A stretch of 17,883 bases of DNA from Acidobacteriota bacterium (lineage in GTDB: Bacteria; Acidobacteriota; Terriglobia; UBA7540), in assembly GCA_021786455.1 (NCBI GenBank), contig JAJYNF010000215.1, positions 1-17,883 on the forward strand, in the 5' to 3' direction. Of the stretch, positions 5,049 through 13,584 are shown one piece after another. The notes under the pieces are model-generated. The model worked only from the letters and a program-made list of their open reading frames with translations. It had not been told where the DNA came from and ran no database searches. The first letter of the stretch is position 1, and each line of letters begins with the position of its first letter. Position numbers and translations under genes: made by a program.

Positions 5049-7853
5049 ATGACCGGATGGGAAGAATTCCAAGGCATCAACTTAGGTTATGTTCTCGAGC
5101 TCTTCGAGCGTTACCAGGCCGACCCAAACTCGGTGGACCCTTCAGCGCGGGCTCTCTTCGAGCGCCACGGCCCCCCGTCCAGCTTGACCGAACAGGCACC
5201 CGTAAGCGCCGAGCGCATTGCCAAGATTGTGGGCACGGTGAATTACGCCGAATCCATCCGCAAGTTCGGCCATCTCGACGCCCAAATTGACCCGCTCGGC
5301 AGCGCGCCTCCCAGCGATCCGACCCTTCGCCCGGAATTCCACGGCATTACGGCGGAGGACCTCCGCCAACTGCCCGCCAGCCTCATTGTTCGCCGCATCG
5401 CCAGCGGCAAGGCGAACGCCTGGGAGGTTATTCAGGCGCTGCGCCAAATCTATTGCTCGACGATCGGCTTTGACTATGCGCACTTGCGCGACCCGGAAGA
5501 ACGCTACTGGCTGCACGATGCCGTTGAGTCCGGCGCGTTTCGTCCTCCCGCGGCCCCCGTGGACGGGCCAGCGCTCCTTGACCGGCTAACCCAGGTGGAA
5601 GCCTTCGAGCGGTTCCTCAACCGCACCTTCCCCGGCAAAACCCGCTTCTCCGTGGAAGGGCTCGACATGTTCATTCCCATTCTGGACGAGGTAATTAACG
5701 GCGCGGCCGAAGCCGGCATGAGGCATGTTCTGATTGGCATGGCGCATCGCGCCCGGCTCAACGTGTTGGCGCACATTCTCCACAAGCCCTACAACCAAAT
5801 TATCGCCGAGTTTAAGGACCCGGTTCGCGCCCACGATTTTCGGGAGGATTTGGGCTGGACGGGCGACGTCAAATACCACTTGGGCGCGCAGCGCGCCCTG
5901 CGGGAAGGTCAGCGCGCCGACCTGGTCATTACCATGCCTCCCAATCCCAGCCACTTGGAGCTGGTCAATCCGGTGGCCTTGAGCATGGCGCGCGCCACCG
6001 GAACCTCTGTGAATCAACCCGGCGCTCCGCGTTTTGACCCCACCTTCACCTTGCCCATTTTGATTCACGGCGATGCTTCCTTTCCCGGGCAGGGAATCGT
6101 GGCGGAGACGCTGAATTTTTACCGTCTGCCCGGCTACTCGGTCGGCGGCACGCTGCACATCATTACCAACAACCAGCTCGGCTACACGGCCCTGCCTGCG
6201 GATTTTCGCAGCGCCCCTTATGCGAGCGACTTGGCGCGCGGCTACCGCATTCCGATTGTCCACGTCAACGCCGACGATCCGGTCGCCTGCCTGGAAGTGG
6301 CGCGGCTGGCCTTCGCCTATCGCGCCAAGTTTCACAAAGATTTCGTCATTGACCTGGTCGGTTATCGCCGCCACGGCCACAACGAAGGCGATGAACCGAG
6401 CTTCACCCAGCCGGAGCTTTATCGTCGCATTGCCAGTCATCCGTCGGTGCGCGCGTTGTGGGCAGCAAAGCTAGTCGAATCGGGCCAAGTGGATCAAGGG
6501 CAGGTGGAAAAGCTGATGGCTGAGCGAATGCAGGCTCTGGAAGCGGCGCTGAGATCGCTGGAAGTGACCGCCGCGCCGGTCGAGCCGTTGCCGGAACCCC
6601 CGCCGCCCGGCGCCGCCCGTCACGCCGAGACGACCGTTCCTCTGACCCGCCTTCGTGAGTTGAACGCCGGATTGCTGCGCTTGCCCGAGCGATTCCATTT
6701 GCATCCCAAGCTGGCGCGGGGGCGCGACCGCCGCCGTAAAATTCTTGAGGCGCCGGATCAAAAGACCATTGATTGGGCCACCGCAGAAGAGCTGGCGCTG
6801 GCCTCCATCCTGGCCGACGGCATCGCCATTCGCTTCACCGGCGAGGACGTGGAGCGAGGAACATTCAGCCAACGTCACGCCGTCCTGCACGACTACGAAA
6901 CCGGCGAGCGTTATTGCCCGTTGCAGGGTTTGCCCCAAGCCCAAGCCGCCTTCGAAATCCACAATAGCCCGCTGACCGAGGCTGCCGCCGTAGGTTTCGA
7001 GTTTGGTTACAGCTTGCAGGAGCCGAGCCGCCTGGTGATGTGGGAAGCGCAGTACGGCGACTTTGTCAACGGCGCCCAGACCATGATTGACGAATTCGTG
7101 GCGTCAGGCCGCGCCAAATGGGGCCTGACGCCCTCGCTGGTGATGCTCCTGCCCCACGGATTTGAAGGCCAGGGCCCCGACCATTCAAGCGCCCGCGTCG
7201 AGCGTTTCCTGCAACTGGCCGCGGAAATTAACCTGCGCGTCGCCAACCCCAGTACCGCCGCCCAATACTTCCACTTGCTCCGCCTTCAGGCCACCCTCCT
7301 TAAAGTGGATGCGTTGCCGCTCATTGCGCTCACTCCGAAAAGCCTGCTTCGCCATCCCTTGACGCTCTCCGCTCCGCGGGAGTTGGCCGAGGGGCGATGG
7401 CAGCGCGTCATGGATGACCCCGAGCGGTCCGAAAGCCGGCGGGAAGTGTGGCGGCTAATACTTTCGAGCGGCAAAATTTATGTGGATTTGGTCATCAGCC
7501 CGTTGCGGGCTGAAAATCTCTCCATCGCTGTCTGTCGCATCGAGCAGCTCTATCCTTTCCCGGAAGCGGACCTGAGGCCGCTCCTGGAGTCGTACCCTCA
7601 GTTGCAAGAGGTTCTGTGGGTGCAGGAAGAGCCGGAGAACATGGGCGCTTGGGAGTATGCTCTCCCCTATTTGAGTCGCTTGACGGAGGGCCGATACCGC
7701 TTGAGGTATGTGGGCCGGTCGCGGAATTCCAGCCCCGCCGAGGGCTCGCTCGCCCGCCATGAAACCAATCAGCAGGCCATTGTCCATCAGGCCTTCCGCC
7801 CTCAGCTCGACGTCGGCATGGAAGACATGGTGCTGGTTAAAAAATCAGATTGA
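5049..7853 (+). CDS. sucA: 2-oxoglutarate dehydrogenase E1 component
   Basis: The 934-residue product is the thiamine-diphosphate-dependent E1 subunit, which decarboxylates 2-oxoglutarate and transfers the succinyl group to the lipoyl arm of E2 in the TCA cycle. The N-terminal segment NLGYVLELFERYQADPNSVD is the family's E2-anchoring helix. Next come TRFSVEG (198-204), the active-site histidine in MAHRARLNV (His233), and the ThDP/Mg motif HGDASF (340-345) through TNNQ (373-376). YRRHGHNEGDEPSFTQP follows, and then the second transketolase-like half with TGEDVERGTFSQRH (597-610) and GQGPDHSSARVERFLQ. Length matches the usual ~930 residues, and there is no fused acyltransferase domain. The ATG at 5049 has AGGA 11-14 nt upstream. 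sucB follows after 22 nt, so the two are almost certainly one transcript. The E3 partner (lpd) is not in the window. Confidence 0.96.
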   Translation: MTGWEEFQGINLGYVLELFERYQADPNSVDPSARALFERHGPPSSLTEQAPVSAERIAKIVGTVNYAESIRKFGHLDAQIDPLGSAPPSDPTLRPEFHGITAEDLRQLPASLIVRRIASGKANAWEVIQALRQIYCSTIGFDYAHLRDPEERYWLHDAVESGAFRPPAAPVDGPALLDRLTQVEAFERFLNRTFPGKTRFSVEGLDMFIPILDEVINGAAEAGMRHVLIGMAHRARLNVLAHILHKPYNQIIAEFKDPVRAHDFREDLGWTGDVKYHLGAQRALREGQRADLVITMPPNPSHLELVNPVALSMARATGTSVNQPGAPRFDPTFTLPILIHGDASFPGQGIVAETLNFYRLPGYSVGGTLHIITNNQLGYTALPADFRSAPYASDLARGYRIPIVHVNADDPVACLEVARLAFAYRAKFHKDFVIDLVGYRRHGHNEGDEPSFTQPELYRRIASHPSVRALWAAKLVESGQVDQGQVEKLMAERMQALEAALRSLEVTAAPVEPLPEPPPPGAARHAETTVPLTRLRELNAGLLRLPERFHLHPKLARGRDRRRKILEAPDQKTIDWATAEELALASILADGIAIRFTGEDVERGTFSQRHAVLHDYETGERYCPLQGLPQAQAAFEIHNSPLTEAAAVGFEFGYSLQEPSRLVMWEAQYGDFVNGAQTMIDEFVASGRAKWGLTPSLVMLLPHGFEGQGPDHSSARVERFLQLAAEINLRVANPSTAAQYFHLLRLQATLLKVDALPLIALTPKSLLRHPLTLSAPRELAEGRWQRVMDDPERSESRREVWRLILSSGKIYVDLVISPLRAENLSIAVCRIEQLYPFPEADLRPLLESYPQLQEVLWVQEEPENMGAWEYALPYLSRLTEGRYRLRYVGRSRNSSPAEGSLARHETNQQAIVHQAFRPQLDVGMEDMVLVKKSD

Positions 7854-7875
7854 GAAATTGCAAAAGGGAGCGGCC

Positions 7876-9198
7876 ATGCCCGTAAGAATCCTGGTGCCTG
7901 AGCTCGGTGAATCGGTCCTGGAGGCTACCGTCGGGCGCTGGCAAAAGAACGAAGGCGACCCGGTCCGCGCGGGCGACGTTTTGGTTTCCCTCGAGACGGA
8001 TAAAATTGACCTCGAAGTCAGCGCTGAGAAGGACGGCGTGCTGTCGCGCATCGAGCGCCAAGAAGGTGAGACCGTCAAGATTGGCGACGTGCTGGCCGTT
8101 CTGGAGGAAGCTCCGGCTCAGACTCGGAAGGAGAGCGAAGCGCGAAGTTCGAGGCAAGAACTCTCGGCCTCGAGCGCGGCAGCAGCAGTTTCACCCTCAG
8201 CGGACGGCGAGCGATCTCGAGCGCGGAAAGCCACGCCTCTCGCACGGCGTATGGCCGAAGAGCACGGCGTGGACTTAAACCATATCCCAACCGCCGAGCC
8301 CGGCCGCGTGCGTCAACGGGATGTCGCGGCGTATCTTCAGGTTGCAGGCGGCGAAGCATCGGAATCCGCGATCGGATCTCAGCCGCCCGCAGCCCAGCTT
8401 TCTGAAATCGCTTCAGCGCCGCCTGCCCCTCCGTCGCCTGACTCTCAGCCCGCCACGACGACGACGCCAGCCGCCCGACCCGCGCCGGTTTCCAGGGATC
8501 GCCGCGAAGAGCGCGTGCGCCTCACCCGCCGTCGCCTCACCATCGCTCAGCGCCTCGTCGAAGCGCAGCACACGGCGGCCATGCTCACCACGTTCAACGA
8601 AGTGGATATGTCCGCCGTCATCGAGTTGCGCGCCCGCTGGAAAGACATCTTCCGCAAGCAGCATGGCGTCGGCCTGGGCATTTCTTCTTTCTTCGTCAAG
8701 GCCGCCATCGGAGCCCTGCGCGAGTTCCCACCCTTGAACGCCGAGATTCAGGGAAAGGAAATGGTGCTCAAGCATTACTTCGATATCGGCGTGGCCATCG
8801 GCGCCGAGGGCGGCTTGGTGGTCCCGGTGCTGCGCGATGCCGACACCATGAGCTTCGCTGAAATCGAGCGCGCCATCAAGGAATACGCCCGCCGGGGGGA
8901 GGCCGGCGAATTAACCCTCGAGGATCTTCGCGGCGGCACGTTCACCCTCACCAACGGCGGCGTTTTCGGCTCGCTCTTGAGCACGCCCATCCTCAATCCG
9001 CCCCAGACTGGCATCCTGGGCCTTCACAAAATCCAGGACCGGCCGGTGGCGGTGGCCGGCCAGATTCAGGTTCGCCCGATGATGTACGTGGCCCTGAGCT
9101 ATGACCATCGCCTAGTGGACGGCCGCGAAGCGGTGCAGTTTTTGGTGCGGGTCAAGGAACTCATCGAGGACCCTGCGAGTCTGCTTTTTGAGGTTTGA
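7876..9198 (+). CDS. sucB: Dihydrolipoyllysine succinyltransferase (2-oxoglutarate dehydrogenase E2)
   Basis: The 440-residue E2 core of the 2-oxoglutarate dehydrogenase complex accepts the succinyl group from SucA and passes it to CoA. It has one N-terminal lipoyl domain (1-76) with the lipoylated lysine in ETDKIDLEV (Lys43), then an Ala/Pro/Ser-rich linker. A peripheral E3-binding domain follows (about 117-153, KATPLARRMAEEHGVDL), then a second Pro/Ala-rich linker to about 205. The catalytic trimer domain ends with SYDHRLVDG, carrying His411 and Asp415. The ETDKI lipoyl site and adjacency to sucA favour succinyl- over acetyl-transferase. The frame extends upstream to 7708 inside sucA, but MPVRILVPELGES with GGGAG at 7866-7870 fixes the ATG at 7876. 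Confidence 0.95.
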   Translation: MPVRILVPELGESVLEATVGRWQKNEGDPVRAGDVLVSLETDKIDLEVSAEKDGVLSRIERQEGETVKIGDVLAVLEEAPAQTRKESEARSSRQELSASSAAAAVSPSADGERSRARKATPLARRMAEEHGVDLNHIPTAEPGRVRQRDVAAYLQVAGGEASESAIGSQPPAAQLSEIASAPPAPPSPDSQPATTTTPAARPAPVSRDRREERVRLTRRRLTIAQRLVEAQHTAAMLTTFNEVDMSAVIELRARWKDIFRKQHGVGLGISSFFVKAAIGALREFPPLNAEIQGKEMVLKHYFDIGVAIGAEGGLVVPVLRDADTMSFAEIERAIKEYARRGEAGELTLEDLRGGTFTLTNGGVFGSLLSTPILNPPQTGILGLHKIQDRPVAVAGQIQVRPMMYVALSYDHRLVDGREAVQFLVRVKELIEDPASLLFEV

Positions 9199-9217
9199 TG
9201 AGCTATCGGCGCTCATC
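9197..9217 (+). terminator. Hairpin overlapping the sucB stop codon
   Basis: GATGAGC (9197-9203) pairs perfectly with GCTCATC (9211-9217) around a 7-nt loop, starting within the sucB TGA. No T-run follows, so it may slow or protect the 3' end rather than terminate. It separates sucB from the alpha-glucosidase 129 nt downstream. Confidence 0.35.
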
Positions 9218-9327
9218 CTAGCGCCCTTTGCGGCGGGAAGAGCGCGGCCTCTTGCGGACGCGCGAAAAAACTCTTCTCCCTCGCGCCAGGGCGGCTCGGG
9301 AACCCGTTCTCGTCTGAGGAGTTGTCC

Positions 9328-11799
9328 ATGACGGCCAAAAATTCAGTTCTCCGGCTGGCCCTTTCGCTCCTGATCTGGCTCGGCGCGGCAGCCGCTGCCG
9401 CTGGCGTCTGGCAAAGCCTCGGCAAGCTGAAAGCCTCCAGGGTCCTATCCAACCGCGTCTCTTTTTCCGGGCGCGGAGTGACGGTTACGATAACGGCCCT
9501 GGCGCCGAAGATCATCCGTGTCCGCGCGGCCTTCGGCCCACTGCCCCCCACCGATTACTCCTGGGCCGTGGTGAAGAAAAACTGGAATCCGTTTCCGATT
9601 CATATCTCAAGGACCCACGCCGCCGAAACTCTCGAGACCTCGGCGCTTCGAGTTCGCGCGAAACTGAACCCGTTTCGCCTTGCCTTTTACAGCGCGCGCG
9701 GCCGGCTGATTTCCCAGGACGATCCGGATTTAGGCATGGCGCATGACGGCGCCAATGTTCGCGTGTGGAAGTGGATGCCGGCAGACGAACAATACTTTGG
9801 TCTGGGGGAAAAATCGGGCCGTCTCGACAAGCGCGGCCACGCTTACTCCATGTGGAACACAGACGCCTACGGCTGGGGCGCGACGACCGACCCGCTCTAT
9901 GAAGATGTGCCCTTCTTCATGGCCCTTCGCCATGGCAAAGCTTACGGGATTTTTTTCGACAATACCTACCGTTCCAGTTTCGACTTTGGGGCGCAATTTC
10001 CTAATCGCTATTCGTTCGGTGCCGATGGCGGCGAGCTGAATTATTACTTTTTCTATGGGCCGTCGCCGACGAAGGTGCTTGAGGAATTCACCGAAGTGGT
10101 GGGACGACCGCCGTTGCCGCCGCGCTGGGCGCTCGGCTATCAGCAAAGCCACTACAGCTATTATCCGGCGAAGGTGGTGCGCTTTATTGCGGAGAATTTC
10201 CGCCTCCGCCACATCCCTTGCGACGTCATTTACCTCGACATTCATTACATGAACGGCTACCGCGTCTTTACCTGGAATCGAAAGCGATTCCCGCATCCGC
10301 GCGCGATGATTGCCGCGCTCCGCCGAGAAGGCTTCCGCGTCGTCACCATCATTGACCCCGGCGTCAAAGTGGACCCGAATTACTGGGTGTACCAGCAAGG
10401 CTTGGCAGGACACGACTTCGTGACGTGGCCGAATGGCAAGGTTTACGAAGGCAAGGTTTGGCCGGGCGAATGCGCTTTTCCGGATTTTACTTCGCCCCGC
10501 GTCCGGGCCTGGTGGGGCTCGCTTTTCAAGGGCTTGATTTCGGACGGCGTTTCCGGCTTTTGGAACGACATGAACGAGCCCTCAATTTTCGATGTTCCCA
10601 CCAAGACCATGCCGCTCGACATTGTGTTTACGCGCCACGGCCACAAAATCCCCCAAGCCGAAGTCCACAACGTTTTTGGAATGGAGATGTCCCGCGCCAC
10701 GCGAGCGGGCGAGCTTCGTTTTCGCCCGAACAAACGCCCCTTCGTGCTAACCCGCGACACCTACGCGGGCGGCCAGCGTTACGCCGCGGTTTGGACCGGC
10801 GACAGTTCCTCCACCTGGGAGCAGTTGGCCATCAGCATCCGCGAATTGTTGAATATGGGGCTGTCCGGCTTGTCTTTTGCGGGAGCCGATATTGGCGGCT
10901 TCGCGCTCGGTCCCAGCCCCAACCTCTACACCCGCTGGCTTGAAGCGGGCGTGTTTTACCCTTTCTGCCGCACCCACAGCAATCTCCACTCCCCGGAGCA
11001 GGACCCGTGGTCGTATGGCCTTCGCCGCCAGGCCATCAATCGCCGTTCCATTGATCTCCGTTACCGCTTGCTGCCTTACCTCTACAATGCCTTCTATCAA
11101 TCGTCCAAAACCGGCCTGCCCATCATGCGAGCCTTGCTCCTCGATTACCCGAACGATCCCCAAGCCGTCGCCCAGCAGTACGAATTTATGTTTGGGGACG
11201 ATCTCTTGGTGGCGCCGGTCGTTAAAGACGATGAACGCCGGTGGCCCGTTTACTTGCCTAAAGGGAAATGGTTCAATTTCTGGACCCATCGGCCTTATGA
11301 CGGCCTAAGAACCATCGTCGTTCACGCCCCGCTCGGCCGCATTCCACTGTTTGCCCGCGGTGGCGCTATCATTCCCACGCAACAATTGGTCCAATACACC
11401 GATCAAGTGCCGATTAATCCCCTTACCTTCCTGATTTATCCGGATGGAAATTCGTCCCGCCAGTATTACGAGGACGACGGCGAGAGCTTCGCGTATCAAC
11501 ACGGGGCGTATTTGCTCGAGCGCGTCAGCGTGTCGCAAAGGCGCACCGGAGTGACCGTGCGAATTTCCGCTCGGCAGGGTTTGTACACGCCTCCGCCGCG
11601 CGCCCTTGCGCTGAAAATTTTCGATCAGCGCGTGCCGCCCCGCGCTGCAATTCTGAATGGCCACTCCCTGCCTCGAGAAACATCCCTCAGCTTACTGAAC
11701 CGCGCCAAGCAGGGCTGGTACTATGATGTCGATTCCGGGATTGTGCAGGTTCGCTTTCCGGACCGTGGCGTTGCCGAAACCCTGCAAACCGTACCGTGA
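9328..11799 (+). CDS. Secreted GH31 alpha-glucosidase
   Basis: This 823-residue glycoside hydrolase family 31 enzyme removes alpha-linked sugars (typically alpha-glucose; some members act on alpha-xylose) by a retaining mechanism. A signal peptide is visible at residues 1-25 (short basic start, hydrophobic run LRLALSLLIWLGAAAAAA), so export to the periplasm or beyond is expected. The N-terminal beta-sandwich includes YFGLGEKSGRLDKRG. The (beta/alpha)8 barrel has YLDIHYMNGYRVFTW, the nucleophile in GFWNDMNEPS (Asp414) and the acid/base in WTGDSSSTWEQ (Asp492), then FCRTHSNLHSPEQDPW. A C-terminal beta domain follows with EYEDDGES-like DDGES. The ATG at 9328 is chosen because GAGGAG (9316-9321) lies 6 nt upstream; a TTG at 9322 directly abuts it. 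No sugar transporter or regulator accompanies it. Exact substrate is not decided by sequence. Confidence 0.93.
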   Translation: MTAKNSVLRLALSLLIWLGAAAAAAGVWQSLGKLKASRVLSNRVSFSGRGVTVTITALAPKIIRVRAAFGPLPPTDYSWAVVKKNWNPFPIHISRTHAAETLETSALRVRAKLNPFRLAFYSARGRLISQDDPDLGMAHDGANVRVWKWMPADEQYFGLGEKSGRLDKRGHAYSMWNTDAYGWGATTDPLYEDVPFFMALRHGKAYGIFFDNTYRSSFDFGAQFPNRYSFGADGGELNYYFFYGPSPTKVLEEFTEVVGRPPLPPRWALGYQQSHYSYYPAKVVRFIAENFRLRHIPCDVIYLDIHYMNGYRVFTWNRKRFPHPRAMIAALRREGFRVVTIIDPGVKVDPNYWVYQQGLAGHDFVTWPNGKVYEGKVWPGECAFPDFTSPRVRAWWGSLFKGLISDGVSGFWNDMNEPSIFDVPTKTMPLDIVFTRHGHKIPQAEVHNVFGMEMSRATRAGELRFRPNKRPFVLTRDTYAGGQRYAAVWTGDSSSTWEQLAISIRELLNMGLSGLSFAGADIGGFALGPSPNLYTRWLEAGVFYPFCRTHSNLHSPEQDPWSYGLRRQAINRRSIDLRYRLLPYLYNAFYQSSKTGLPIMRALLLDYPNDPQAVAQQYEFMFGDDLLVAPVVKDDERRWPVYLPKGKWFNFWTHRPYDGLRTIVVHAPLGRIPLFARGGAIIPTQQLVQYTDQVPINPLTFLIYPDGNSSRQYYEDDGESFAYQHGAYLLERVSVSQRRTGVTVRISARQGLYTPPPRALALKIFDQRVPPRAAILNGHSLPRETSLSLLNRAKQGWYYDVDSGIVQVRFPDRGVAETLQTVP

Positions 11800-11883
11800 A
11801 CTCCCACCGGCCATAACCGGGCGAACCCGTGCCGCTCGAAAGAACGCAAATAGTGAAGACAACAACAGATTCCTCGGCCCGAT

Positions 11884-11926
11884 GAAAAACATCCGCCCTC
11901 GGAATGACGCAGACGGAGGATTTTTC
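11884..11926. terminator. Bidirectional terminator-like inverted repeat between convergent operons
   Basis: GAAAAA-CA-TCC (11884-11894) pairs with GGATTTTTC (11918-11926) except for a two-base bulge, about 85 nt after the alpha-glucosidase stop and about 100 nt after the DUF4252 stop on the other strand. Each strand ends the stem in five T residues, as expected for an intrinsic terminator working in both directions. The 23-nt loop is long, and the sequence could also be a dispersed palindromic repeat. The rest of 11800-12026 shows no gene. Confidence 0.45.
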
Positions 11927-12026
11927 AGCAGCCTGCTGGAGTGCAGCATCGCCGGCCGAGCAGTGGGCACAAACTCACCCGGCCCGCGCGCGCTAGAGAA
12001 TCTCTCTGAGGGCTTTCCTCAACGCA

Positions 12027-12620
12027 TCAATTTCGTGACGCGGCGGGCACGGGCGACGCTCGAGGCGCGCCATGCTGGAGCGCGACCGGCGGTATTCCGA
12101 AGTTCCCCCCCATGCCACCGATGTCCGCCATGTTCATTGGGCCGACCAGGTTAACGACGGTAAGCTTTTCGGGCTTGGCAACGACGATGGCCATACCCAC
12201 GGTTTCGCCACCCTCCTGCATCGTGTAAATGTCCGTCGTTTTGCCGCTTTTCTTGTCCTGGACGTTGACCATGGCCTTCCAGCCTTTTTTGTGAAGCTGC
12301 CTGACAATGCTTTCCACGTCGCGTCGCGTGTATTCGTTGGGCTTCGAGAACGTGTACTCCCTGACATAAATGCCCTTGAGCCGCGAGACCATCCTTTTTT
12401 GTTTTCCGGACACATGCTCGGCGGCAAGCTGCATGTCATCCGGACCTAAGCTGACATTAGTCACCTTCGTGGCCCGGGCGGCCAGTTTGTCGAGCGCACT
12501 GAGGCGCAGTCTGGCGCTCTGAGCGAAAACGGGTAATGAGCCGGCAAGGGCCAGCCCCCAAAATCCCACGGCGACCCAAAGCGATTTTGTCGCAGAATGT
12601 GGCGAGGAAATCGGGTTCAT
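12027..12620 (-). CDS. Exported DUF4252 protein
   Basis: The 197-residue protein has a signal peptide (residues 1-34, MNPISSPHSATKSLW then VAVGFWGLALAGSLPVFAQS, cleavage likely after AQ/AQS). The DUF4252 domain follows (about 40-155): LDKLAARATKVTNVSLG, then LKGIYVREYTF, then WKAMVNVQDKKSGKTTDIY, then ETVGMAIVVAKPEKLTVVNLVG. The function of DUF4252 is unknown. In this operon it is the exported third gene after a sigma factor and anti-sigma-like gene, so a role as envelope sensor or effector of that switch is an inference. The ATG at 12620 has GGAG 6 nt upstream and overlaps the stop of the preceding gene (ATGA). The frame continues upstream to 12755, but that part runs inside the neighbour. 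The C-terminus ends in a low-complexity tail. Confidence 0.85.
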   Translation of the reverse strand: MNPISSPHSATKSLWVAVGFWGLALAGSLPVFAQSARLRLSALDKLAARATKVTNVSLGPDDMQLAAEHVSGKQKRMVSRLKGIYVREYTFSKPNEYTRRDVESIVRQLHKKGWKAMVNVQDKKSGKTTDIYTMQEGGETVGMAIVVAKPEKLTVVNLVGPMNMADIGGMGGNFGIPPVALQHGAPRASPVPAASRN

Positions 12621-12994
12621 GGTTGCTCCTTTGCGTTGATCGAAGATTTTATTTGGACAGCACTCGGGCCCAGGTAGCCAGCCTGGAGGGCCACCTGGAG
12701 CGCCTGATTCACTTCGCGACGGGCAATCCGCAGCGCCAAGAGAGCCTCTCGACAAGCCTCTTCCCGTCGCCGGTCCTCTCGCTGGCGCTGGACCACGAGC
12801 GCAACCGCGATCGCGCAGGTAGCCAAGGCGGCCGCGACCCAGCGAAAAACATGAACGGCGCGAGAGGCCCGCCGCTTCTGAAAAGCCTCCGTTGGCGGCT
12901 CGGCGCGAAGCGCAGCGAAAACTTTTTCCGCCAGTCTCGCCGGAGGCTCGTGGCGCCGCAAAGCAGCCCGCAACTCATCTTCAAGCGGCCTCAT
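12617..12994 (-). CDS. Putative single-pass anti-sigma factor
   Basis: This 125-residue protein has a helical cytoplasmic N-terminus (EDELRAALRRHEPPARLAEKVFAAL), one transmembrane helix at about 48-68 (VFRWVAAALATCAIAVALVV) and a charged helical C-terminal region (QREDRRREEACREALLALRIARREV). Its position between an ECF sigma factor and an exported DUF4252 protein, with ATGA overlaps at both ends, argues for an anti-sigma factor that holds the sigma at the membrane. It lacks the Hx3Cx2C zinc motif of ZAS-type anti-sigma factors, and I see no classical RskA or FecR domain, so the assignment rests on context and topology. The C-terminal ALRIARREVNQAL stretch resembles acidobacterial proteins in comparable operons as I recall them, which I could not check. 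Confidence 0.65.
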   Translation of the reverse strand: MRPLEDELRAALRRHEPPARLAEKVFAALRAEPPTEAFQKRRASRAVHVFRWVAAALATCAIAVALVVQRQREDRRREEACREALLALRIARREVNQALQVALQAGYLGPSAVQIKSSINAKEQP

Positions 12995-13515
12995 TTCTTA
13001 ACCTCACCCAGGCAACGGGTCAGTTTGGCCTCGAGCACGGCCAGCGCCCGGCGCAAGGAACTCTTGACCGTGTTGACCGGAAGATCCAGCGTCTCCGCGA
13101 TTTCCGCCAGTTCCAGATCCTCTTGAAAACGGAGAATAACCACCATGCGGGGCTTGGGCGGAAGCGTGGACACCAGTTGGCGCAACTTCGCCGAAAGCCA
13201 AGGATCTTCGGCCGTAGGATTTGCGCCCAGTTCGGCAAGCTCGTCCAGGCTGACCCCACTCGGCGGCTGGCGGCGGAGGTAATCGAGCGAGCGATGAACC
13301 GCGACCTTCCGTAACCAGAACAGCAGATGCTGAGGCGACCGGATGCAGCCGTAGTGTCGGTAAAGCTCGAGAAAAACATCCTGGGCTACCTCTTCGGCCG
13401 CAGCCACGTTGCGCAAGAAGTGATAGGCCACGCTGAAAACCATCGCTTGGTGGCGGCGAATGGTTTCCTCAAACGTTGCGTCCTGATCGCAGATGGATTC
13501 ATGGCCGTCGTTCAC
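12991..13515 (-). CDS. ECF (group 4) RNA polymerase sigma factor
   Basis: The 174-residue protein has the two-domain layout of extracytoplasmic function sigma factors. Region 2 spans about 16-85 (RRHQAMVFSVAYHFLRNVAAAEEVAQDVFLELY, then FWLRKVAVHRSLDYLRR) and contacts core polymerase and the -10. Region 4 spans about 118-166 (LPPKPRMVVILRFQEDLELAEIAETLDLPVNTVKSSLRRAL), with a helix-turn-helix for the -35. A short linker joins them and there is no extra C-terminal domain. The start is GTG at 13515, with GGAAG 6 nt upstream; no in-frame ATG lies near. Its TGA overlaps the next gene's ATG, indicating translational coupling. An ECF-like promoter at 13556-13584 suggests it transcribes its own operon. 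I cannot assign a numbered ECF subgroup by eye. Confidence 0.92.
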   Translation of the reverse strand: MNDGHESICDQDATFEETIRRHQAMVFSVAYHFLRNVAAAEEVAQDVFLELYRHYGCIRSPQHLLFWLRKVAVHRSLDYLRRQPPSGVSLDELAELGANPTAEDPWLSAKLRQLVSTLPPKPRMVVILRFQEDLELAEIAETLDLPVNTVKSSLRRALAVLEAKLTRCLGEVKK

Positions 13516-13555
13516 GATGGGCTTCCGCGTTCTAATCTCATCGGCTCAAACAACC

Positions 13556-13584
13556 CATACGTAAATCGCGGCGTAAAAGGTTCA
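13556..13584 (-). promoter_or_regulatory. ECF-type promoter of the sigma/anti-sigma/DUF4252 operon
   Basis: On the minus strand TGAACC (13579-13584) and CGTATG (13556-13561) are 17 nt apart. This resembles the AAC-containing -35 and CGT-containing -10 of many ECF sigma promoters rather than a sigma70 promoter. The start would be near 13549, giving a leader of about 34 nt before the GTG. An inverted repeat GTCTCGC/GCGAGAC (13589-13595 and 13621-13627) lies immediately upstream of the -35. Confidence 0.5.

Noticed and set aside
5586..6440. Long minus-strand open frame (284 codons) opposite sucA
   Set aside because: It mirrors the well-supported sucA frame; G+C-rich genes commonly leave long open antisense frames, and the protein has no recognisable domain or ribosome site.
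9730..10413. Minus-strand open frame (227 codons) opposite the alpha-glucosidase
   Set aside because: It is a shadow of the GH31 gene, whose catalytic motifs lie in or next to the same stretch on the plus strand.
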